DNA of 64,000 nucleotides, taken from assembly GCA_037953625.1 (NCBI GenBank), contig CM075649.1:118913290-118977289 (forward strand), read 5' to 3'. Positions 8,815-20,173 of this stretch are shown one piece after another; within the stretch, counting starts at the first letter, position 1, and each line of letters opens with the position of its first letter. The notes under the pieces are model-generated. The model ran no database searches. It was not told the origin of the DNA and saw only the letters and a list, made by a program, of their open reading frames with translations. This DNA comes from Crotalaria pallida. Taxonomy: Eukaryota > Streptophyta > Magnoliopsida > Fabales > Fabaceae. The translations under genes and the position numbers were made by a program.

Positions 8815-11108
8815 GTGAAACCTAAGAAAGACTCATCTTCAATCCAATCTTGAGTACCATCTAATGGAACACGTAGGAAAAACCTTACTTAGTTATAAGA
8901 CCGTAACAAGAGGCATAACCAAAAACCTTGTGATAGTGTCGTCCTCTAATAGAGTGTAAGGTCAGGATTGGTCATCCTTTCTCTTACATCTGTTAAAAGA
9001 TAATGCTATCATTCAATAACGCAGTGATGTATAGTTGATAAATGTGAGATTGGGACTGACCACCTCGGTCTTCGCGTTTATTGACATGTTGTATTATTGC
9101 AATCATCTAGTTGAGATCCGAATAAACCATCTAGGAATTCTAACTCAGTCGAAAATTCGATTGAACTTTAATCCTATAGGATCTTTACTAAGACTCATAA
9201 ACAGTGATTCGCAAACCAACTCCATTTAAGAAACTCTTATTCTATATTCCACCGAGAACATTCAACTAAATGATCGAACCACCCCTCTAACTTGTATGAG
9301 AACTTAGCCGTATGCGTAGGTATGAAGAGCCATCATGTCATAGAAAATTCGAAAACCACACCAATAGGACCGATTAGCGGTCAACGTAATTCCATGTACC
9401 ACCTCGCCAACCAATTAAGAACCTAGCTAATCAATTCTTGGAATCAACCCAGTTTCCTCTCTGCCTTCGACTTACTCAGGTATGTTGATACTAAGTGGGG
9501 GAGACTTGACGACTCCATTCGGATCCCATCCGAGCGACAATAACTCGAAACCATACCATAAGCTATAGGACTACCAAACAGATAATCTCAATCACTCTGC
9601 GGAGGATCGAATGAGGGTTAAACTAGAGTGATATCATCGAAGTCTCTGGGTTTAAGGTTACCAATTGAAAATTGGTGATGTAAGATGTATTTGGTAAGCT
9701 ATGAGAAGAGATCCGTAGTAGTTAGACCCTGTTGTTTCCAAGTGCTCTAAAATCAGAGTACGCAACGAAAATAACCAGAAATTTATTCCAAGTGTTTTGT
9801 AAGTCTTGATCTTTGGATTTTATTTTAAATGTCTTTCCCTCTTTAATGCTTGGATAATTTCATTTTTATCCAAACAAGTTCTTTTTGAAATCTTCATAAG
9901 TGATTTACTACCTAGACAAGAAGGGTAATCGATTACTGGCTTGAAGTAATCGGTTACCTCCTTGATGCAACAATTATAGTACAATTTTCAGAGGACAGGT
10001 AATCGATTATCACCTCCAAAAATAATCGGTTACTTTACCAAAAACTCAAAGTAATCGATTATGCTACCGATGTAATCGGTTACTTTTGCTGCAACCTTTG
10101 TGTGTGATTTTTCCAGGGAGCAAGTAATCGATTACTCCCTTCCAAGTAATCGATTACTTTGTTGAAAATTCTATTTTGATGGCTCTCAATTCAAAATTAT
10201 TTCTTTATGTTTCTATTCTCATACGAGCTTGATTTATTACTCATAACCTTACCTAAACTTGGAAATTCGCAATATTTTATTTGATTATGGACTTTGAGGA
10301 TTCTGCTGCTTTTACGTTCCCTAATTTACTACCTTGTTTCCAATCCACTTGAAATAATATGTTTGTTGAGATGATAATTTGCTTGGTTTGTCAATGACTT
10401 ATCTCTTCCATTTTTGTATAGTTAGTTTCTCTTGCTTTTGGATTCTTCTTTGACTTAGCCTTTATGAACTTAATTTTATGGATTTCTGTTTCAGAGTCTA
10501 TGTAAAATGCAAGTTAGATTGTTGACTTTTGATTTAAATGAATTTATTTCCTGATTATGCATGATTGCTTGCACAGGTATATGAAAATGGCAAATCTTGG
10601 ATTTTGAGTTATAAGTTATATCCTTTTGAACGAAAAGTGATATATCAATTTCAACAGATAGCTTTTATTGCTTAGCATATTACTCATAACTCTTTCATAT
10701 TTGTGTGGGTCACTGCCAACTTATTATGTTACTTAGTTGGTTTCAAGAAGTTTTCCTAAACTTTCATGCCATGGGAAAATGTTTTTTTTTAACATTAGCT
10801 TAACGAACTTTTGATTCTTTTCAGGTTTTAGTTTTTCTTCTTGTAAATTTAAAACAACATTCATTTAAGTTAATAACACCCTATTGGTTGAGTCATGATT
10901 ATTTATTTCTACTTTTGGGATCCAAGTTCCTGCTTAGATTTTTATTTCATGTTCTATGTCTTGAAAAAAAATGTCACTCCTCCTGTTTTAAGCTCTTACA
11001 AAATTAATATTACATCCGAGTGTGAAAGTGAATTATGTTTTTCTTACAAAAATAGTTCTAAGTAAGATTTTTCAGATATTGTACCATTTCAGGGACGAAA
11101 TTCTAGTA
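8815..11108 (+). mobile_element. TekB internal region (5' part not in window), no pol
   Basis: From 8930 to about 9630 this matches TekA's internal 3982-4660, including a purine tract near 9494-9505. From about 9630 to 11085 it diverges into AT-rich DNA with no ORF over 60 codons, but with a palindrome cluster at 9926-10156. The segment may itself contain an older insertion; no boundary was found. TekA is inserted at 8814/8815. Confidence 0.55.
9926..10156. repeat. TAATCGATTA / TAATCGGTTA palindrome doublets
   Basis: Decamers start at 9926, 9947, 10000, 10023, 10052, 10073, 10125 and 10147. They form four doublets with distances of 21, 23, 21 and 22 bp. In the first three doublets the first member is perfect (TAATCGATTA) and the second is a one-base variant (TAATCGGTTA); in the fourth both are perfect. 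Confidence 0.9.
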
Positions 11109-11121
11109 AGTGGGGGAGAAA
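11109..11121 (+). promoter_or_regulatory. TekB polypurine tract
   Basis: AAGTGGGGGAGAA immediately precedes the LTR start TGTAACATCCC. The upstream inverted repeat is degenerate here (CATTTCA-GGGA-CGAAATTC). Confidence 0.85.
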
Positions 11122-11536
11122 TGTAACATCCCAAATTTTCAACCTAAGTGCAAATAAATTAATAATAGTTTGGGAGGATTGAGATAATAATAATAATAAA
11201 ACCATAAATAGGTATTAAAAGAAGCGTTCAAGCATTAGAAAAGATTAATAATAATAATATTGGTTTAGGAAAGGAAGAAGTAGTAAATTTAAGTTAGAAG
11301 CGGACGAGGAAAACGGGTAATTCAGTGTTAAACGAAATAAATAAGATAAGAAATTAGAATAAAAGATTTAAGACTCAAAACACAATTTCCACCGTTGGAT
11401 ATGAAGATATGATTTTTAGGAAGTTGCTCGTCAAATTTGAGCAAGATCCGACGGTGAACGAAGAAGTTATGGCTATTTGAAGTTGGGGAGAAAATAACTG
11501 AAAAATAGAAAGATGAAGTAGCAGTACCTGTGAATT

Positions 11537-11648
11537 TCGCTTAAGCGAAAATGTCACAGTTTCAACATTTCAAGAATTCGCTTAAGCGAATGGGTTCGCT
11601 TAAGCGAAATGGTTAAAATGCAATACTGAAGGGATTTCGCTTAAGCGG
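11537..11648. repeat. TCGCTTAAGCGA palindromes, TekB LTR
   Basis: Perfect 12-bp palindromes (14 bp, TTCGCTTAAGCGAA, in two cases) start at 11537, 11578 and 11596, with a one-base variant at 11637. Distances are 41, 18 and 41 bp. Confidence 0.9.
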
Positions 11649-12968
11649 AAATTCTGCGATCTGCAACACCAAACACGTGTTTTAAAGGCCAAACCCCCCC
11701 ATTTCCACCCCTCCTCCTCTCTCACTCGAATCTCTCTTTTCCTCTCCCTCCACCGGGCCGCCGCCACCGTGGCTGTCGGTTACACCACCAACCCAGCCCA
11801 CTACCGCCACCATCAAAAGCCCTTTTCTCTCTCTTTCCCTTTGGCCGAGCTCAATCCCTCTCCTCGAGATTCACCGGCGCCGTTACCGACCCGTGATCGT
11901 TCCGGGATTGTGTTAGGTGCCCTGAAGCTCGAAGCTCTCGTCTTGGTTCAGCCGTGATCGTTCTCGCTAACGAGGAGCAACACCGACCCCGTCATCGTCG
12001 CCGAGCCACAACCCAGGTTCTTTTTTTAAAAGCCCGAGGTAAGACGGGTTGCGTTACCTTTACTTAGAAAGTAAATTCTAGGATGCTATAGTGGTAGCTA
12101 AGAATAGGGTAATTAAAAAGTATGTTAATGAACCTTAGGGTAGTCCCCACTGATATGAAGGAAGTAAATAAAATTGTTAATAGAAACCATACCTTAGGGA
12201 ATAAAATGCATATACTTAGAATAAGGTCCGGGATGAACTAGTGTATTTAGGATATTAATTCGGTTAACATTGGATGAAAATATAAGAAAGTATAGAATAT
12301 AACCAAAGGGAAAAGTTAGGAAAAACTAATTAAGCGTGAGTGTAAAAGAACAGAGAGTAATTGAATAGGCAAAAAGAGTAGAATAAATAAACTAAAAGTG
12401 AGATAAAAGAAGAGTTTAAATGCGAAGGCAATAGGTATGTGCGGAGTAGAATTAGTTAATAGATGTTGGGACTACAAAAATAGAAACGAGATGATAAACT
12501 AAATTTCAAGTATAAATAGGAAACCGGTAAAAGAAATTAGTAAAAAGATAATAAGACGAGAGAGAGGTCGATATTAGGGAAACTAAGTTGGATTAATAGG
12601 ATAGTTAAATAAAATGGAATTAATGAAATAAGAATAATAAGTTAAGTGATAATGTGAGCTAATAGAGTAGTTAAATAAACGGGAGTTAATGAAATAGAAA
12701 CAATAACATATGTAATAGTATGAAATAAAGGAAACAAAGGAATAACTAAGAATTAATAACGAGAACTAAAATATAATATACATAACCAAGTTAAGTAGAA
12801 TTGGATAAAAGCGAGGGTAATTAGCAATAAGAAAAAGAATAAAGTAGAAAATGTAGGAAAATGTGGTAAGTCAAATGAAAGTGTAAGTTAAAAGATTGAT
12901 ATAGGCATAAAAGAATTACTTAAATTATAAAAAGAGAAAAGATAAATAATTTAAAAAGAAAAGTAAAC

Positions 12969-13194
12969 GGCTGATGGTCTTTTGGACTCAGTCATAATAA
13001 ATGAACACGGCTGATGGTCTTTTGGACTCAGTCATATAAAGGAAAACAACTAATGGTCTTTTGGACTCAGTCATATAAAGGAAACGGCTGATGGTCTTTT
13101 GGACTCAGTCATAATAAAAGGTAACGGCTGATGGTCTTTTGGACTCAGTCATAATAAAGACAAGTGGCTGATGGTCTGTTGGACTCAGTCATAA
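12969..13194. repeat. TekB LTR tandem array, about 39-bp units
   Basis: Six units of GGCTGATGGTC...GGACTCAGTC are present. GGCTGA pairs with TCAGTC (one G-T) and GTC with GAC across a TTTTG loop. The third unit (AACTAATGG) has lost two pairs. The array sits at about 65-73% of the LTR. Confidence 0.7.
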
Positions 13195-13948
13195 GGAAAA
13201 AGGAAAATATAAAGAAAAGAAAAGAAAGAGAAAAAGAAAAGGAAAAGGAAGAGAAGAAGAAAAGAAAAGAAAAGAGAATGTAGAAATAATCAGAGAACTA
13301 AGAATGGAAATAAATGAATGAATGAGGTAAATTGAATAGCGAATTAAGAATTAAAGGAAATGAATAGTGAACCAAAAAGTGTAATGAAATGCGAGAACTT
13401 AAAAGAGAATTAAAAATTAAAAGAATGGGAGAATAAGAGAAGAACTAAAAGAAATTAAAGATATGAATATTTATAAATAATGTATGTTAATAATAATAAT
13501 GTAGGCTTAGTTTATTACTATGTCTTCTTATAGGATTTATCTTTCTAATTTCTGTGTAATGCTACCCTTCTTGCTATATTTTTACAGGTACAGAAGTGGA
13601 GCTTACACGAGTCATGGCCGAGCAGGAACACATTCCATCACATGGAATGTACATTTATTATGAGAGGACCGTTATTTTATAATTTATAATATGTTGTAGT
13701 TGTATTTCCCTGAAGCTTGTATTAATTGGGCATTAGGTTTGAACTGGCTGTAATACTACTGTGTTTTATGTCTTAAATATTTCTGGACTGACAGGTTTAA
13801 AGAAGAAAATTTTTGGGAAGTCCGAAAAACAGAGGAAACTCTGCCGGATTTTCGTGAAATCATTTAAAAGTAATTAGATTTAAAAGAAATTTTCTAACAC
13901 CAATTTCAATAAAACTTAAAATTAAAAAATAAAAGTGAGGATGTTACA

Positions 13949-14168
13949 TGTGTGTTATAAACCTAGATAAAAAAGGGCAATTTTGGGTTTTTCCAAAAAA
14001 AGAGGTCAAGTGATTAAATTGGGGGTTAATAAACTAAAACCCTTTGTTAAAGTCACACCGTGTGGGACTGGAAGAGATTGGTATCTCAATAAGCCCAATC
14101 AATGATTGCGTCGGCTTGGCTAATGTTGATGCCGGAATGAGCATGAATTTGATCTACAGGTGGGCAGG
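13949..14168. other. Unassigned 220 bp between TekB and the Mutator-like element
   Basis: AT-rich DNA without a recognised motif. It may be the 5' side of the LINE1 relic, because the Mutator-like element appears to be inserted between this sequence and LINE1 sequence starting at 15115. Confidence 0.3.
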
Positions 14169-14176
14169 TTAGACTA
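14169..14176. repeat. Left target-site duplication of the MULE (TTAGACTA)
   Basis: It matches TTAGACCA at 15107-15114 in 7 of 8 positions, directly outside the inverted repeats. Confidence 0.5.
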
Positions 14177-15106
14177 GAAAATTGCTTTTTGGCCCCCATG
14201 ATTGACTTTTTGGCCTCCATTTCAAAGTTTTCATGGACCAAAATATCCCTAACAGTGTTAACATTTCTAATTCTATGAAGCCGGAAAAATCTTTCCGGTT
14301 TTGCTGAACCGGAATCAATTTAAACACTATTCCGATTTTGCTGAACCGGAAATTGGATTTTGACTTTGTAGTACCGAAAATTTGTAGTACCGGAAATATA
14401 GATTTCCAGTACTACCTAACCGGAAATTTGACATGACTTTGTAGTATCGGTACTACTGAACCGGAAAGATAGATTAACTTACCTTATCTTTTCTTAGGTG
14501 AACTTGAGCATGTCTAGATAGGCACAACAAACAACAAGTGATTAATTAAACATAAAAACCAATGCGGCAAGCATAATAACAAACAGTGGATAGGCACAAC
14601 AACAACTGATTTTATTATTACTGTTACTTCTTCTTCTTGACACCCTTTTTGCGAGAGGGAATGACGATCTCACCCTTGAGAACATGAATCTCCATGAGCT
14701 AAGAGAGCTCACCGAACTTCTCAACCTGATCTGCATCCACCATCACTGCCGACCTGTTCCCCAAGTAGAAGAATCTACCAATAGCTGAACTTACCTTATC
14801 TTTCCGGTTCAGTAGTACTGGAAATCTATATTTCCGGTACTACAAAGTCATGTCAAATTTCCGGTTCTGTAGTACCGAAAATCCATATTTTCGGTACCAC
14901 AAATTTCTGGTACTACAAAGTCAGAATCAAATTTCTGGTTCAGCAAAACCAGAATAGTGTTTAAATTGATTCCGGTTCATCAAAAACGGAAAGGTTTTTC
15001 CGACATCATAGAGCCGGAAATGTTAACACTGTTAAGGGTATTTTGGTCAATGAAAATTTGAAATGGGGGTCAAAAAGTCAATCATGGGGGCCAAAAAGCA
15101 ATTTCC
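14177..15106. mobile_element. Mutator-like (MULE) or foldback element with roughly 310-bp terminal inverted repeats
   Basis: Left (14177-14490) and right (about 14787-15106) arms are inverted copies. Both arms have TTGCTTTTTGG near the tip, GTGTTAACATTTC about 90 bp in, and several CCGG-containing motifs. Flanks TTAGACTA (14169-14176) and TTAGACCA (15107-15114) look like an 8-bp target-site duplication with one change. About 300 bp lie between the arms, and no transposase is encoded. The long TIRs and an 8-9-bp duplication favour a MULE. Confidence 0.7.
14624..14788 (-). pseudogene. Captured gene fragment in the MULE (3' end of an unidentified protein gene)
   Basis: The minus strand between the inverted repeats reads as about 52 codons ending at a TAA (14624-14626), with one internal TAG. 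Visible pieces are GRFFYLGNRSAVMVDADQ, VEKFGELS, then after the stop LMEIHVLKGEIVIPSRKK and a lysine-rich C-terminus (GVKKKK). A charged tail followed at once by a stop looks like the end of a real plant gene. MULEs often carry host fragments (Pack-MULEs). I do not recognise the parent gene. The reading frame in which an uninterrupted ORF exists (14542-14736) is not the protein-like one. Confidence 0.45.
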
Positions 15107-15114
15107 TTAGACCA
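15107..15114. repeat. Right target-site duplication of the MULE (TTAGACCA)
   Basis: This is the partner of 14169-14176, with one mismatch. Confidence 0.5.
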
Positions 15115-15378
15115 TCTCTAGGAGAAGAGAAGGAAACTAAAGGGCAATACTATTACTATGTCGAGGAGAATGAAATTATGATACCACTGAGTAAAATTCC
15201 TGGAGAAAGTGTGGAGTCCAATACTCAGGTGACGACGATTAAGAAGAAAGGACATCATGCTAGGAACCAGAAAATCATCCTAATTTCAAAATTTTGGAGG
15301 AATCATTTTTAGAAGTTCCTTGCGACGGCTACCACAGTAAAGGACAGAGGTCGAAAGAGGCACAAGCACCTTCTTGCT

Positions 15379-15914
15379 TTGGAAGAAACGAAGATAGAGC
15401 TAATTGATAAGAGATTTTGTGATTCTCTATGGGGTGATATAAGAAATCATTTTTCGTTTGTGCCGGTTGTGGGTCGATCAGGGGGTGTGTTGAGTATTTG
15501 GGATGCTAAGAAATTCAAATTGCAATACGAGTTGGTAAAATTGGAAAGTGTTGATTTTTTTGCTTTGGAAGAAACGAAGATGAAGTTAATTGATAAGAGA
15601 TTTTGTGATTCTCTATGGGGTGATAAAAGAAATCATTTTTCGTTGTGCCGGTTGTGGGTCGATCAGGGGGTGTTTTGAGTATTTGGGATGCTAAGAAATT
15701 CAAATTGCAATACGAGTTTATTGGTAGAGATTATGTAGGTGTGGGAGTAATGGACTCTTCTATTACTATTCATTATATAGTGAATGTATATGCTGCTTGT
15801 GATGATTTAGGAAGAAGAGGAGAATTATGGGAAGAATTAAAAAACGTTAAAAGTTCTATTGGGGATGGGAGGTGGTGTCTAAACTCTATTAGAAACATGG
15901 GGGAAAGGAAATGA
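15379..15914 (+). pseudogene. LINE1 endonuclease N-terminal part with internal tandem duplication
   Basis: This is the AP-endonuclease-like domain that would nick target DNA. LEETKIELIDKRFCDSLWGD is followed by GRSGGVLSIWDAKKFKLQYE, then the same block repeats at about 15560-15715 (LEETKMKLIDKRFCDSLWGD), roughly 180 bp later with a frame change inside the second copy. VNVYAACDDLGRRGELWEEL follows in a further frame. The duplicated block makes this copy non-functional apart from its other breaks. An insertion begins near 15938. Confidence 0.7.
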
Positions 15915-15937
15915 GGGAGGGAGGGGGGGAACCGTTT

Positions 15938-16545
15938 CTGAAATAATAGATTGGGGTACTTTTGTCAGATACTTTTATTTTTTTAATGTTTATACCCTCA
16001 AACTTATCTCTGATTTGCTATTTGCCCTTGTAACAGATTTCATCCAATTTATGCAATGTTTATGCCCTTAAACTTATCTTCGGTTTGCTATTTGCCTCTA
16101 TGACGGATTTCGGCCAATTTTTGCAATGTTTATGTCCGCAAACTTATCTTCTGTTTGCTATTTGCCCCTGTAACGAATTCTATTTGCCCTTGTGACAGAT
16201 TCCGGCCAGTTAAACGTGTAGACTACCATAGATTGGGGTACTAAAACTGATCGGAATCTGTCACGGGGGCAATTAGGAAAGCGCAATTTTTGTAATGTTT
16301 ATGCTTGCAAACTTATCTTCTGTTTGCTATTTGCCCCTGTAACGAATTCTATTTGCCCTTGTGACGGATTCCGGCCAGTTGAACGTGTAGACTACCATAG
16401 ATTGGGGTACTAAAACTGACCGGAATCCGTCACGGGGGCAATTAGCAAACCGGAGATAAGTTTGAAGACATCAACATTGAAAAGAAAAAGAATAAAGCTA
16501 TCTGGAAAAAGTACCCCAAACTTCAAGGACTTGTGATATAATTAA
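15938..16545. mobile_element. Small non-coding TIR element inserted in LINE1
   Basis: The left end ATTGGGGTACTTTTGTCAGA and the reverse complement of the right end (TTTGGGGTACTTTTTCCAGA) form terminal inverted repeats. Inside are about three copies of a block containing TTTGCTATTTGCCCCTG and ATTGGGGTACTAAAACTG, some inverted. LINE1 endonuclease coding sequence continues directly after it (IECMEVEDRPLLGRKFT). No ORF. The superfamily and target-site duplication could not be determined. Confidence 0.5.
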
Positions 16546-16559
16546 GCCTTATTGAATGT

Positions 16560-16895
16560 ATGGAGGTGGAGGATCGTCCTTTATTAGGGAGGAAATTTAC
16601 ATTGATGAGCTCTAATTGTTATGCTATGAGTAGATTGAATAGAATTCTTTTGTCTGATGAAAGGTTATTGTGTAAAGAGGAGTTGTTGCAATGGGCATTG
16701 CTTAGGGATATTTTGGATCACTGTCCAATTGTATTGCGTAAGGGTCCCAAATTTGATTCGAGGACTAGACCATTCAAGTTTAATAACTTCTGGTTATTAG
16801 AAGAGTCATTCATGCCTCTAGTGGAACAAGTCTGGAACAATACAGTGGTTTCAGGGTGGAGTGCATATAGATCCAAGGAGAAGCTGAAAGTGTAA
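16560..16895 (+). pseudogene. LINE1 endonuclease C-terminal part
   Basis: An open 111-residue stretch carries plant L1 endonuclease hallmarks: LLGRKFTL, AMSRLNRILLSDE, a DHCPIVL motif corresponding to the catalytic SDH-P box (here LDHCP), and PFKFNNFWL. It continues the domain interrupted by the TIR element just upstream. It is a fragment only. Confidence 0.75.
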
Positions 16896-17479
16896 AAGAA
16901 TGCCTTGAATGAATGGAATAGATCTAAGGTGGGAAATCTTGATGTGATCATCCAAAAGGTGTCTTCAGAAATCTGCCTTTTAGAAGTTGTCATTTGATGC
17001 GATCATCCAAAAGTTGTCTTCAGAAATCTGCCTTTCAGAAATCTTGATGGGAAATCTTGAAAGATAGCCGGTTATCTATTGTAGAAGTTGTCATTTGACA
17101 ATCATTGCAAAGTAAATTATGGCATGCTTTGAAAAACAAAGAGAGCCTCTAGCAGCAAAAATCGAGAGTTAGGTGGCTCCAAGATGGAGATAAGAACAGT
17201 GAGTTATTTCATGCTATGGTCTCGCATAGGATAAAAAAAACAAGGTGCAAGCACTACAAGTTGGTGAGGAATGGGTAGAAGGGGTGGCTAATATTCGTGA
17301 CGCAGTGGTGTAATACTTCTCCAACCACTTCTAAGAGTCGTTGATTGAAAAGCCAACACTTGATGGAGTTCGATTAGTTCGGCTCGTTGGGTATGATGTA
17401 TGTACTATGTGTTCTCCTTTTACGTTTGTTGAGGTGGGAAATCCGGTCCCAGATGATTTCAATTTCATCTTTTAAAAAA

Positions 17480-18325
17480 ATGTTGGAATATAATCAAAGA
17501 TGATATCTGGAAAATGGTTCATGAATTTTATTTTGCTGGGAAGCTACCCAAGGGCTTTCTTTCATATTTTGTTGCGCTGACTCCTAAGGTGGATTGTCTT
17601 TAGAATCTTGGGGATTTTCGGCCAATATCTTTATTTGGGGCTTGTACAAAATATTGTCTAAGTAGTGGCAAATAGGCTTAAAGTTTCCTTGAAAAAGTTT
17701 GATTTCTGATTGCCAATCTCCTTCTTACCGGGTAGACAATTTCTAGACTCCGTTTTAATTTTAAATGAAGTGGTTGATTATGTGAAAAAAATGAAGATGT
17801 CATGCTTTATTCTGAAGGTAGATTTTTGAAAAAAAAGCATACGACTCTGTGAATTGGGGTTTCTTGGAGTATATGATCAAAAGAGTTGACTTGGATGAAT
17901 AGTGGATTGGATGGATTCGTGCTTGTATATCTGCAGGAAATTTGTCAATCCTAGTCAATGATAGCTGAACAGAGGAAATCCATATCCAGAGGAGTTTAAA
18001 ACAAGGTGATTCTCTAACTCCTTTCTTATTCACCTTGGTTGCAGAAGGGATTGCTAGCATGATGAAGGAACTACTATTGAAAAATTTATTCAAAGGTTAC
18101 AAGGTTGGGAATAGAAATGCAAAGGTGTCCCTATTGCAATATGCAGATGATACAGTAATTGTGGGTGAAGCTTCTATAAAGAATTTAAGATCTATAAAGG
18201 CAGTTCTCCACGGCTCTGAGTTGGTGTCTGGCCTTAAGATTAATTTCCATAAAAGCAATATCTTTGGAATTAATGAATGTTGGGGCAAACATTTTGAACA
18301 TTTCTTCTACATTTCTACATTGTAA
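17480..18325 (+). pseudogene. LINE1 reverse transcriptase relic
   Basis: Discontinuous frames show KAYDSVNWGFLEYM (near 17835), SLKQGDSLTPFLF (near 17995) and the polymerase box YADDT with YADD at 18139-18150, followed by SGLKINFHKSNIFGIN. The open part at 18035-18325 is 96 codons. Upstream of it several stops interrupt the domain, so the enzyme is dead. Confidence 0.8.
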
Positions 18326-19271
18326 AATTGTTTATTGTTGTCTGCCAGTGATTTCTTCTTCCCTTGAAAAGACTATCAGAATGGAAGGGTAAACATCTAT
18401 CCGTAGGAGGTAAAATAATGTTAATCTCCTTAGTATTGTCTAGTCTCCTTGTATATTTTTTGTCCTTCTTTTCTTTGCCTAGAAAGGTTAATGATATTCT
18501 AGTGAGGCTTCAGAGGAACTTTCTTTTGGGGAAGTGAGGATAGAAAGATCTTATGGATTTAATGGGACTTAGTGTGTCGTAGTAGGAAGGAGGGTGGGAT
18601 GGGCATAAAACACTTAAAGAATTTTCACTTATCCTTGTTGGGTAAGTGGCATTGGAGGTTGTTTTTAGGGTGAGGGAGGTCTATGGGTGAAAGCCCTTAG
18701 AGTTAAATATGGGAATTTTGATACTAAATATTTGGGGGGGGGGGGTGAGGGTGTGTTGAAGGGGGATTCTTTGTAGTGGCGAGACAAATGTAATGTGGGA
18801 AAGGGGGCGGGGAGTGGGAAATTGGTTTGAAAATGGAATCTCCAGATCCATTGTTAGTGGGAGTTCAGTGAAATTTTGGTTGATGTTTAGCTAAGAACTT
18901 AGACATTTAAAGATATGTACCCTAGGTTGTATGCCCTATCAGTTGATTAACAAAGGAAGATTAGCGACCTGTTTGTGCATTATGATGGATCACCCACTTG
19001 GAATTTTTCATGGAGGAGGATACTTTTTGATTGGGAGGAGGTATAAAAAACTGAACTGTTGAATCTGATACGAGATAATAATCTTGTTCCTAGAGCAGTT
19101 AACACAATGTGTTGGGGTCTATGGAACAATGGTGTCTATTTGTGTAAATCAACATAAGATTTCCTTATGTGACCGATGCCTAATGAGGCAGTTGATGTAC
19201 AGGTATATGAAATTCTGAAGAATGTATGGAAAATAAAAGCACCATTGAAAATTAAAGCTTTTGTGTGATAA

Positions 19272-19643
19272 TTGATACATGACAGGATCCCAACCAAGAA
19301 GAATTTTCTCAAAAAAGGTATTGAGGTGGATGACCATTGTGCTATGAGCGGCCATCAACTAGAGGATTCGGATCATCTAATAATCCATTGTCCAGTAGCT
19401 AAAATTATCTGGCAGGAGGTTTACTTGTGGCTGGAATGCCAGCTCCAAATTGTAGTAGCATGGGTGAATTCTTTGAGGCTCATCATTGGCGAAAGTTTTC
19501 TGGAAAAAGGCAAAAAGGTTTGGTGCTATATGATATGGCGTGGCTGTGCTTGGTTAATATGGTTACTAAGAAATAAAGTGATCTTCAATAATGGGCAGGC
19601 TAATATTAAGGAGTTGTTAGTCTCTTTAAAAGTTAGAACCTAG
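19272..19643 (+). pseudogene. LINE1 zf-RVT domain relic
   Basis: An open 123-residue frame reads HDRIPTKKNFLKKGI and then SDHLIIHCPVAKIIW, with a WRGCAWLIWLLRNKVIFNN tail. This matches the zinc-binding region that follows reverse transcriptase in plant L1 ORF2. The first cysteine pair is partly changed (DDHCAMSGHQ). It lies about 150 bp before the LINE1 3' end. Confidence 0.75.
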
Positions 19644-19800
19644 AACCGGCTCAATGTGTTAGGGGATAACCATATTTCCTGTAATGATTGGATGATGAGT
19701 CCCGTGTCTTATATAACTTTTTTGTAATGCTTTGAGTGCATCTAGTACTCCTTATCAATAAATTTGTTTGCCGATATAAAAATATATAATAAAGAAAAAA

Positions 19801-20063
19801 GTTATTTTTAACAAATTAAAAACATAAAGAGTTACAATGTTGCATGTGAAGTACTTTCGAAGTATTAGTTGGACCAAACCAGTATATATTTGAAAATTTT
19901 CAGGGTAAAGTTTTATTCCATTACAATAACAAAAATACTCTCAAACCATCCAACATTATATTAACTCTTTTCATTTCATTCTTTTTCGTTTTTTTATTAA
20001 GGGAAAGAGTTTCAAGGGTTTAAAGAAGAAAGTTTCAAATTATTTGTTGGATTTGATACTAAC
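19801..20063. other. AT-rich spacer between LINE1 and LINE2
   Basis: No motif or ORF is visible. This may be older target DNA into which LINE2 inserted. Confidence 0.3.
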
Positions 20064-20077
20064 AAGTATACTAGATC
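20064..20077. repeat. LINE2 5' target-site duplication (14 bp)
   Basis: AAGTATACTAGATC is identical to 29774-29787, which follows an A tract. This defines LINE2's ends across 9.7 kb. Confidence 0.8.
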
Positions 20078-20173
20078 ACGGGAGTGCATTAAAAATAACA
20101 CACTCACTAGGGTTTTTTCGCTCTTCTCTCTCTTCCTTCACGACATCTTCTTTGTGCCGTCAACCTTGCCTCC

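Larger units (their letters stand above)
11122..13948 (+). mobile_element. TekB 3' LTR, 2,827 bp
   Basis: It runs from TGTAACATCCC to GGATGTTACA. It has the same order of parts as TekA: palindromes (11537-11648), a pyrimidine-rich tract (11692-11860), A/G-rich DNA, a tandem array (12969-13194) and an A/G run (13195-13275). Its terminal 150 bp (from about 13785) resemble TekA's LTR end. No coding content is credible. Confidence 0.85.
15115..19800 (+). mobile_element. LINE1: decayed plant L1 retrotransposon relic
   Basis: Fragments appear in the right order on the plus strand: endonuclease (15379-15914), a small TIR element inserted in it, endonuclease C-terminus (16560-16895), reverse transcriptase (about 17480-18330) and the zf-RVT region (19272-19643). 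The 3' end at about 19740-19800 (TCAATAAATTTGTTTGCCG, then A-rich) is typical of plant L1 3' UTRs. Many stops and frameshifts show that it is old. No ORF1 was identified, though 15115-15378 may be its remnant. Confidence 0.75.

Noticed and set aside
11769..11957. 62-codon ORF in the TekB LTR
   Set aside because: It lies in the pyrimidine-rich leader, has no motif, and the region is equally open elsewhere.
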